From a virus: a stretch of DNA of 34,591 nt. The notes under the pieces were generated by a model. The model worked only from the letters and a program-made list of their open reading frames with translations. It was not told where the DNA came from and ran no database searches. The stretch is from positions 1-34,591 of IMG/VR virus record IMGVR_UViG_3300031963_000513; one strand, given 5' to 3'. Within the stretch, counting starts at the first letter, position 1; each line of letters begins with the position of its first letter. Both the position numbers and the translations under genes were made by a program. Below, piece after piece: positions 29,185-34,591 of this stretch.

Positions 29185-31908
29185 ATGGCAGAGACTAGAC
29201 CTGTAACCTTACCTAACGGCGTAGTCATACCGGATGTACCGGTAGACACGCCGCAAGAGGAACTTTTTAGCGTTGCTATTGCAAATGGGCTAATCACGCA
29301 AAAAGAAGTCGCTAACGCGCTGGCAGAATCACGTCGCCAAGTTGCCCAACCATCTACAGGTGAGATAGCTCTCCGAAGCGCTGCGCGTGGTGTGTCCAAC
29401 GTTCCTGCGCTATTAAGCGGCTTGCTCTCCAGCACGGGTTTTGTTCCTGGGGCTGAAGCTAATGTTGCGGCTGCAGGTGGTAGACCAACTTATGAACCAC
29501 AGACATTTGCAACAGGCGAGGCGCGCATCCGTGAACCTGTTTTGCGGGCTGCGGGTGTTACTAACGTAGCGCCTGCAACAAGGGGGCAATCCATTTTTGG
29601 CAGTGGCGTAGAAGCTGTGTTCGACCCGTCAAGCTATCTGTTGGGCGGCACAGGGTTATTCCGTGGCCCTGTATCGCGTGTTCTTGGCGCGCCTTACGAG
29701 CAGTTTGCCATTGGCGCAGGCGCTGAATCTGGCTCGCAACTAGGCCGCACGACAAATCTCCCAGGCGCTGAAATTGTAGGTGGTTTGTTGGGTGGCGCGG
29801 GTACTAGCTATCTGACCGGACAAAGCCGCCGGGTAGCTGATCTAACAGGCAAAGGCTTATCTGCTGCCAATAAAAAAGTCAGAGATTTGACTGGCACCGT
29901 GCCGCAAGACGAAATGCTGCGCGACGTCAATACGCGCATCAATAACATCTTCGCAGCTGCGGCTGCGGCTGACCCTAACTTCATGACTATCTTGGAGAAG
30001 GCGGCTAAAGCACAGCAAAGCGTGTCGCTGAAAGCCCCTGGCGCGCCACAAGTGCAGCTGCCATTAAACGCGTTGCTGGCTGACAACCCGGTCATTAACA
30101 GTTTCATCCAGAACTTGTCTTCGCGCGACCCTAAGTTCCAGGCGCTGTACGGATCGCAGTTTGAGGCCGCTAAAAACGCCCTGCGTGAAAACCAGATTCG
30201 TTTGTTTGGCGACCCCAGTCAAGTTAGTTTGACTGGCATAAGCCGCGCAGACGCTGCGGCACAAGCCAGAGCTACCGAAAAATCCTTACAGCGTCAGGTG
30301 CGCAGCCTAGACCAGCAAATTGCTGATGCGTACTCGGGCCAATCTATTGACCCGACGACCTTTGGTACCCGCGTTGAAAACTTGCTGGAAACTAAAGCCA
30401 AGGCCGCGCGCAAATCAACCGAGCCGCTGTACAAAGAGGCGTTTACCATCGCAGCGAATAAAGGTGTTGTGTTGCCCGCCGCAGCGGTGGACGATATCTA
30501 CGGCTTTGTCACCAGCGAAACCAACCGCGACATCTTCAATAAATTCCCTGTGCTGTATGGTCTGGTTGAGAAGCGCTTCCGTCCAAAGACCACGGAGCCC
30601 AGCGCCATTCTGACCGCTCAAGGTGTGCCTGCTACGCCAGGCGGCGTGCAGTTCTCCGACGTCAGCCCCGAAGCGTTGGATTCATTGAAGCGTCGCATCA
30701 ACGCGGATCTGCGCAGCACGAACAATACGGATCAGATTCGATTCCTGACTATGCTCAAGGAAAAGGTGTCAGGCCACATCGACAACCTTGACCCTGACTT
30801 TGTCAACGCTTACCGCAACGCAGATAACACGTACCTGCAGCGTGTGGGTCTGCCGTATAGCAGCGAGACGATTAAAAACGTCGATCGCAAGCGGTTTGTG
30901 GAGCAGATCGCGCCAGCGCTTATCGGCAACCGCACAAACGTAGACGACTTAATCCGCGCAACTGGCGCTGAAGGTGAACGTTTAGCGCGCGATGCGTTCT
31001 ACGACAGCTTCACTACCGCTGCGCTTAAAGACGGCGTTATTGACCCTCGAGCCGCCAACAAGTGGCTGTCCAAGAACGCATCCAAGATGTCGTCCATTCC
31101 CGGTTTGGAAGCCGAGATGCGTGGTACGGTCAATAACGTGCAGGAGTTGGTCAACCGTAAAATTGCTTTGGAATCCAACTTCCGCCGTGTAACCGGCGAC
31201 CAAGTGGTGCGCGAAGGTGGATTCGCCAACGCGAATGATCTGGTGGCCAAACTGTACGGTGATGTCGATTTCACCAACCGGTTTATGAAACAGTACGGCG
31301 GAAATAAAGACGCTGTCAACGCCGTGCGGTCGTTCATGCTGGATGATCTACTCAAAGCCAGCGATCCCAAAGCCCTGTTCGCCGATCGCACAAAGGCCGC
31401 TGTATTTAACCGTGTCTTTGGCCCGACCTACGCGCAGAAAGTCGCTGATTTTGTGGAAGTATCAGCGCGGTTGAATCGCGATCCATCTCAAGTGGCTTTC
31501 CGTGGCGAAACCATACCAAAGACGCCGATTGAAGAGGCGACTGGCATCCCGCCCGAGATGATCCTGTCACGCTTTAACAACCCAGTATCCGGTAAGTTCT
31601 ACGCCATGACGTCGCTGATCAGTAAATGGTGGGCGGGTAGCGTGGCTAGATCCACTGAAGAAAAACTCAAAAACCTCCTGTTAAACCCGGTAGACGCGCA
31701 GCGCGTATTCGCGGCAATACCTGACAAACAAGGCGCGTTTGATACCAAGAAAATCAACGCAGCGGTTGAAGCCGGTAAGAAATACGGCCTTGATTGGGTC
31801 AGCGAAGCAACGGCTAATATCATGTCCGGCGCAACCAAAGGCGCGTATCGCGGCGCTATGTCCGAGCCCCCTGTTCCGGTAGTAGAGCCAGACTACATGG
31901 AGGAATAA
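29185..31908 (+). CDS. Internal virion (ejection) protein 3, large helical
   Basis: The 907-residue protein begins MAETRPVTLPNGVVIPDVPV, then DTPQEELFSVAIANG, a pattern (a folded beta start, then a helix) common to large internal virion proteins. The rest is helical with hydrophobic islands (GGLLGGAGTSYLTGQS, MTSLISKWWAGSVARS) that could insert in membranes. No lysozyme-like or peptidase motif is recognised. It is the largest gene in the window, in the place of T7 gp16-like ejection proteins. The ribosome binding site of the next gene is inside its last codons. Confidence 0.7.
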   Translation: MAETRPVTLPNGVVIPDVPVDTPQEELFSVAIANGLITQKEVANALAESRRQVAQPSTGEIALRSAARGVSNVPALLSGLLSSTGFVPGAEANVAAAGGRPTYEPQTFATGEARIREPVLRAAGVTNVAPATRGQSIFGSGVEAVFDPSSYLLGGTGLFRGPVSRVLGAPYEQFAIGAGAESGSQLGRTTNLPGAEIVGGLLGGAGTSYLTGQSRRVADLTGKGLSAANKKVRDLTGTVPQDEMLRDVNTRINNIFAAAAAADPNFMTILEKAAKAQQSVSLKAPGAPQVQLPLNALLADNPVINSFIQNLSSRDPKFQALYGSQFEAAKNALRENQIRLFGDPSQVSLTGISRADAAAQARATEKSLQRQVRSLDQQIADAYSGQSIDPTTFGTRVENLLETKAKAARKSTEPLYKEAFTIAANKGVVLPAAAVDDIYGFVTSETNRDIFNKFPVLYGLVEKRFRPKTTEPSAILTAQGVPATPGGVQFSDVSPEALDSLKRRINADLRSTNNTDQIRFLTMLKEKVSGHIDNLDPDFVNAYRNADNTYLQRVGLPYSSETIKNVDRKRFVEQIAPALIGNRTNVDDLIRATGAEGERLARDAFYDSFTTAALKDGVIDPRAANKWLSKNASKMSSIPGLEAEMRGTVNNVQELVNRKIALESNFRRVTGDQVVREGGFANANDLVAKLYGDVDFTNRFMKQYGGNKDAVNAVRSFMLDDLLKASDPKALFADRTKAAVFNRVFGPTYAQKVADFVEVSARLNRDPSQVAFRGETIPKTPIEEATGIPPEMILSRFNNPVSGKFYAMTSLISKWWAGSVARSTEEKLKNLLLNPVDAQRVFAAIPDKQGAFDTKKINAAVEAGKKYGLDWVSEATANIMSGATKGAYRGAMSEPPVPVVEPDYMEE

Positions 31909-31909
31909 A

Positions 31910-32620
31910 ATTGATCCGCTCACCCTACTTGCTGCTGCGAATGCTGCGGTTGCAGCAGTCAAGAAGGGATGCCAGCTCTACAAGGACATCAAGGGTGCCG
32001 CTGGCGAGGTTAAGGATGTACTGGATGATCTGAAGTCGCAGTTTCAGAAGATACCGAATCCGACGAACGCGCAGAAGATTCAGTACAACGAAGAAGTACA
32101 GCGGGTGCAGGAGATTGCCAAGGCCGACCCGAACGACGTTTTTCTGCAGATCGGCAACGATCTGGGCTCTTTGATGGACGCGTATGACGACATCGGCAAG
32201 GCCTTCATTATGGCGGAAGCGGAAGCCAAAGAAGTCTACACCGGCAACCAGTCCGTCGGGAAACGGGCGTTAAACCGTGTCATCATCCGGGCACGTTTGG
32301 ACGCTATGCTGGCAGAACTGCGCGAAACAATGGTCTACAAAGCCCCGCCTGAACTGGGCGACTTGTGGACCAAGTACGAGAAGATGTGGAAGCAGATTAT
32401 TGTTGAGCAGGACGAGGCGCATAGGCGTGAGACGGCAAGGTTGCAGAAAGAAGCCATACAACAGCGCAGGTTGAGAAGAAAACGCAAGGAAGAAGCGGTA
32501 TGGGTTGGAGCAATCCTTTTCGTCGTGGCGTGGTACGTCGGAGTTCTCCTCCTCCTCAGAACGAGCCAGACGTACCGTGGGCTTTACTCGTCGCCGTTTT
32601 GGTCTTGTGTCTTGTGCTAG
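31910..32620 (+). CDS. Helical protein with C-terminal membrane segment, apparent ATT start
   Basis: From ATT 31910 the frame is open for 236 residues: (I)DPLTLLAAANAAVAAVKKGC, then QLYKDIKGAAGEVKDVLDDL. GGAGG at 31899-31903 lies six bases upstream, ideal spacing. No ATG, GTG, TTG or CTG precedes the frame after the TAG at 31883, and the next canonical start (GTG 32105) would cut the coherent N-terminal helix. The middle is helical and charged, then VWVGAILFVVAWYVGVLLLL spans the membrane and a short tail follows. Role unknown; candidates are an ejection-associated or lysis-associated membrane protein. The last 121 bases overlap the next gene. Confidence 0.65.
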   Translation: MDPLTLLAAANAAVAAVKKGCQLYKDIKGAAGEVKDVLDDLKSQFQKIPNPTNAQKIQYNEEVQRVQEIAKADPNDVFLQIGNDLGSLMDAYDDIGKAFIMAEAEAKEVYTGNQSVGKRALNRVIIRARLDAMLAELRETMVYKAPPELGDLWTKYEKMWKQIIVEQDEAHRRETARLQKEAIQQRRLRRKRKEEAVWVGAILFVVAWYVGVLLLLRTSQTYRGLYSSPFWSCVLC

Positions 32621-32751
32621 TCATAGCGCTGCCGGTCATGGGGGTGATGTACATGGATATGAACAACGCGCTATATCGAGCGGCGGAGGAAACCCGCAAG
32701 ATGAAGGAACTACGGCTAAAGATTATTCGAGAACTACGAGGTGAAGAATGA
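32500..32751 (+). CDS. Small membrane protein overlapping the preceding gene
   Basis: The 83-residue protein starts at ATG 32500 after AAGGAAG. A Pro/Arg-rich start (MGWSNPFRRGVVRR) leads to a membrane span (WALLVAVLVLCLVLVIALPV) and a charged C-terminal helix (RAAEETRKMKELRLKIIREL). Type II or holin-like topology is possible. It shares 121 bases with the preceding gene in another frame. It ends in a four-base overlap with the endolysin start, which places it in the lysis cassette. A third frame, 32505-32744, is a shadow. Confidence 0.65.
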   Translation: MGWSNPFRRGVVRRSSPPPQNEPDVPWALLVAVLVLCLVLVIALPVMGVMYMDMNNALYRAAEETRKMKELRLKIIRELRGEE

Positions 32752-33386
32752 TTACGCTCCAGCAATTTCGGCAGTTAGTGCCCAACACCAAGTACCCCCA
32801 GCAGTGGTACGACACCCTGTTTGGCAAGCAGACTGAGCTTGGCGGCAAGACTTTGCTGGACGAGTACGAGATCAATACCCCCAAGCGTATTGCGGCGTTC
32901 ATGGCCCAGTGCGGTCATGAGTCGGGCGGTTTTGTCTGGCTGACGGAGAACCTGAACTACAGCGCTCAAGGCTTGATGAAAACCTTCGCCAAGTACTTCC
33001 CTGACCAGTCTACCGCGATGGCTTATGCCCGCCAGCCAGACAAGATCGCCAACCGCGTGTACGCCAACCGCATGGGCAATGGCAATGAGGCGTCGGGTGA
33101 CGGCGCTCGCTACAAGGGCAGGGGTTTAATTCAAGTCACGGGCAAGGACAACTATTTTTGGTTTGCCTCGTCGCTGAACATTACGCCGGAAGAGGCGTCT
33201 GAATACATGCAGACCTTCGAGGGCGCAGCGCAGAGCGCCTGTTGGTACTGGGAGAATACGAGCTTGAACAAGCTGGCAGACGCTGGCGACATCCTGACTA
33301 TGACAAAGCGTATTAACGGAGGAACCATTGGACTCGAAGACCGTAAGAAACATTACGAGCACGCTCTTCATGTGCTTGGCGCTTAG
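32748..33386 (+). CDS. Endolysin, glycoside hydrolase family 19
   Basis: The 212-residue protein has the GH19 (chitinase/lysozyme-type) layout: FMAQCGHESGGFVWLTENLN, with Glu58 (general acid) in GHES and Glu67 in TENLNYSAQ, then YKGRGLIQVTGKDNYFW and the C-terminal TKRINGGTIGLEDRKKHYEH. Members of this family in phages cleave peptidoglycan. There is no signal peptide, so export needs a holin. The last 59 bases overlap the lipoprotein gene and contain its ribosome binding site. Confidence 0.92.
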   Translation: MITLQQFRQLVPNTKYPQQWYDTLFGKQTELGGKTLLDEYEINTPKRIAAFMAQCGHESGGFVWLTENLNYSAQGLMKTFAKYFPDQSTAMAYARQPDKIANRVYANRMGNGNEASGDGARYKGRGLIQVTGKDNYFWFASSLNITPEEASEYMQTFEGAAQSACWYWENTSLNKLADAGDILTMTKRINGGTIGLEDRKKHYEHALHVLGA

Positions 33387-33582
33387 TGCGTGCGACCGTT
33401 ACCGATACCCGTGCCAGGACCCTGAGAACTGGGAAACCAAACAATGCAAGAAGCCCTATTGCACCGCGACCGGCACCTGCCCAGACCAATTGATGAAACC
33501 GGAGGACATGAAAGATGAACCCCCTAAAGCTGATAAGCCAGTTTCTTGCAATGACGCAGGAGCAACACGATGCAGTAATTAA
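33328..33582 (+). CDS. Small Cys-rich lipoprotein
   Basis: The 84-residue protein uses TTG 33328, four bases after GGAGGA. The signal peptide MDSKTVRNITSTLFMCLALS ends in the lipobox LSAC (Cys22). The mature part has seven further Cys (YPCQDPENW, KQCKKPYCTATGTCPDQ, then SCNDAG and TRCSN) and is mostly hydrophilic. It is likely lipidated and disulfide-bonded in the outer membrane or periplasm. It lies in the lysis cassette, but it is not the o-spanin of the pair at 34140, since a nested Rz1-like frame exists. A role in lysis or superinfection exclusion is open. Confidence 0.7.
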   Translation: MDSKTVRNITSTLFMCLALSACDRYRYPCQDPENWETKQCKKPYCTATGTCPDQLMKPEDMKDEPPKADKPVSCNDAGATRCSN

Positions 33583-33976
33583 GTTCTGTATCGCAGTGAC
33601 CTTCTGCTGCACCGTGATCATCATGGTGGGCATCAGCCTGTATTCCGTGGTGTTCGTCACGCAGCCCATGAACGGCATGGCGCCAGCAGACAAGCAGTTC
33701 TTCCTGATCCTATCCGACATGTCCAAGTACATCCTGGGCTCATTGGCCACGCTGTTGGCGGTCAAGGGTAAGGATGCCCTGCCAATGTTTACGCCACCCG
33801 GCTTGTCTACCGACAAAGAACGCAACGACGCGCCGCCCAGCCGCCCAACGCCTGCTGCAGCGCCGGTAGCCGCCGCGCCTGCTGCAGCGCCAGCAACAAG
33901 CCCTGATGTTGCAACCGCTGCCGGCTACGGCGGCAAGCCAGCCCCTGTCCAACCACCCCATCCGGAGATCAACTGA
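33515..33976 (+). CDS. Holin-like two-span membrane protein with Pro/Ala-rich tail
   Basis: The 153-residue protein starts at ATG 33515, after AAAG, 68 bases before the lipoprotein stop. Two membrane spans are seen (FCIAVTFCCTVIIMVGISLY and SKYILGSLATLLAVKG, the second weaker), with a periplasmic loop between. Residues 100-153 form a disordered Pro/Ala-rich tail (APVAAAPAAAPATSP). Two-span topology and position between endolysin and spanins fit a class II holin, but no sequence family match is evident. The lipoprotein frame is read in another phase over the first 22 codons. Confidence 0.6.
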   Translation: MNPLKLISQFLAMTQEQHDAVIKFCIAVTFCCTVIIMVGISLYSVVFVTQPMNGMAPADKQFFLILSDMSKYILGSLATLLAVKGKDALPMFTPPGLSTDKERNDAPPSRPTPAAAPVAAAPAAAPATSPDVATAAGYGGKPAPVQPPHPEIN

Positions 33977-34143
33977 TGAAGACGCTATTGATAACTTTAC
34001 TGGCCTTGACTGTTAACTTATCGTTGGCTGCTGAAACCAAGAAGGTTTGCCACAAAGAGAAACAGAAAGGCAAAGAGGTGGAGGTTTGCAAGATGGTCAA
34101 GGTCCATAAGAAGCTGGACGGCACGAAACTGCCGCCCAAATGA
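33976..34143 (+). CDS. Small secreted periplasmic protein
   Basis: A 55-residue frame starts ATG 33976 in the ATGA overlap with the previous stop. The signal peptide MKTLLITLLALTVNLSLAAE has a type I cleavage site (LSLAA). The mature part is basic with two Cys (KKVCHKEKQKGKEVEVCKM, then VKVHKKLDGTKLPPK), likely one disulfide. Role in lysis unknown. Confidence 0.65.
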   Translation: MKTLLITLLALTVNLSLAAETKKVCHKEKQKGKEVEVCKMVKVHKKLDGTKLPPK

Positions 34144-34591
34144 ATCCCTGGTTCCTTCTGGGTGCCGCGCTGGCAGTAGCTGCTGCTGGCGCAGGTGGCC
34201 TGTACAAGGGCCGTGACCTTGGCATGGCCGAGGTCCAGCAGGCATGGGACAAGGAAAAGACCGAGCAGTACGCAGCCCATGCCGCCGCGCAAGAAGCCGC
34301 ACGGCAGAAAGAGCAGACGCTGCGCTCCAGCGCGGACAAGTTACGAAAGGAAAAAGACCGTGAGATCCGTGACCTCAACGCTCGCGCCACTGCTCTTGCT
34401 AACAGCGTGCGCGAGCGCCCCAGTCGCGCCGCCGCCGAAGCCAGTGCCGTGCCCAGTACCGCCAGCGCTGGATGCGCCCCCACCAGCGTTACTGGAGCAG
34501 GACTTTCTCGAGAGGATGCGCAATTTCTTGCAGGGGAGGCTGCCAGAGCAGACGAGCTCCGCGCCAGCCTCAAACAGTGTCACGCCCAGTA
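34140..34591 (+). CDS. i-spanin (Rz-like), runs off the right edge
   Basis: The frame starts ATG 34140, overlapping the previous stop, and is open to the edge (150 codons). MNPWFLLGAALAVAAAGAGG is an N-terminal signal anchor, followed by a long charged coiled coil (MAEVQQAWDKEKTEQYAAHA, AAQEAARQKEQTLRSSADKL) and an end GAGLSREDAQFLAGEAARAD with Cys, typical of Rz and DUF2514-like spanins. It spans the periplasm from the inner membrane. The nested lipoprotein frame at 34360 confirms a classical Rz/Rz1 arrangement. The true stop is outside the window. Confidence 0.85.
   Translation, partial: MNPWFLLGAALAVAAAGAGGLYKGRDLGMAEVQQAWDKEKTEQYAAHAAAQEAARQKEQTLRSSADKLRKEKDREIRDLNARATALANSVRERPSRAAAEASAVPSTASAGCAPTSVTGAGLSREDAQFLAGEAARADELRASLKQCHAQ
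34360..34591 (+). CDS. Nested o-spanin (Rz1-like lipoprotein), runs off the right edge
   Basis: In the +1 frame of the Rz gene, GTG 34360 follows AAAGGA (34346-34351) by eight bases. The product MRSVTSTLAPLLLLTAC is a short lipoprotein signal with lipobox LTAC, then a Pro-rich mature part (ASAPVAPPPKPVPCPVPPAL, DAPPPALLEQ). 77 codons are open to the window edge, where the Rz frame also continues. A Pro-rich outer-membrane lipoprotein embedded in the coiled-coil gene is the classical o-spanin arrangement. Confidence 0.8.
   Translation, partial: MRSVTSTLAPLLLLTACASAPVAPPPKPVPCPVPPALDAPPPALLEQDFLERMRNFLQGRLPEQTSSAPASNSVTPS

Noticed and set aside
1-34591. CRISPR arrays, tRNA genes, integrase or excisionase genes, insertion sequences
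   Set aside because: No regularly spaced repeats beyond the ATGGTCA boxes, no cloverleaf or T-arm words, and no recombinase or transposase motifs were found.

Overview
This window is part of the genome of a tailed double-stranded DNA phage with a short-tailed (podovirus-like) virion. The evidence is a P22/T7-style portal, head-tail adaptor and tail-nozzle genes without a tape measure or sheath, and three large internal virion (ejection) proteins. The host is Gram-negative, because the lysis cassette ends in a nested Rz/Rz1-type spanin pair with a lipobox. Composition and the style of the small proteins resemble uncultured freshwater phages of Burkholderiales-like hosts, but that is only an impression. 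No integrase, excisionase or tRNA gene is visible. Genes run off both edges (a VRR-NUC nuclease at the left, the spanin pair at the right), so the genome is incomplete or was cut here.

Layout. (1) 1-7248, replication: a leftward VRR-NUC gene diverges from a rightward operon holding a small unknown protein, a DUF2800 PD-(D/E)XK nuclease, an HNH-AP2 endonuclease, a putative ssDNA-binding protein, a family A DNA polymerase and a primase-helicase. The operon ends in stacked hairpins at 7253-7331. (2) 7386-9735, a leftward operon of nine small, mostly unknown genes including a Gp88-like protein, driven by a good sigma70-type promoter at 9783-9810. This block is unusually rich in GGCCG/GCCGG and GCCGGTA words. 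(3) 9736-10698, a divergent control region: nine ATGGTCA boxes in both orientations, a small ribbon-helix-helix-like gene directly behind three tandem 8-bp boxes, then 366 bp of palindrome-rich noncoding DNA ahead of the terminase. (4) 10699-31908, virion genes: small and large terminase, portal, a fibre cassette (14293-19270) placed between portal and scaffold, scaffold, major capsid protein, a probable decoration protein, a run of tiny Lys-rich proteins, adaptor, nozzle, an HxH fibre, a cupin and three ejection proteins. (5) 31910-34591, lysis: membrane proteins, a GH19 endolysin, a lipoprotein, a holin-like protein, a small secreted protein and nested spanins, almost all overlapping.

How it works together: the left operon copies DNA (primase-helicase, polymerase, nucleases, SSB candidate). 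The central divergent region probably switches between the leftward accessory operon and the rightward late operon. The late operon packages DNA and builds virions, and the last cassette breaks the three-layer envelope. The most noteworthy observations are the ATGGTCA box array with its RHH-like gene, an apparent ATT start codon at 31910, the duplicated and reshuffled fibre genes with an orphan fibre N-terminus, the GCCGGTA-rich leftward block, a possible leaderless divergent promoter at the left edge, and the unlisted nested Rz1 gene.
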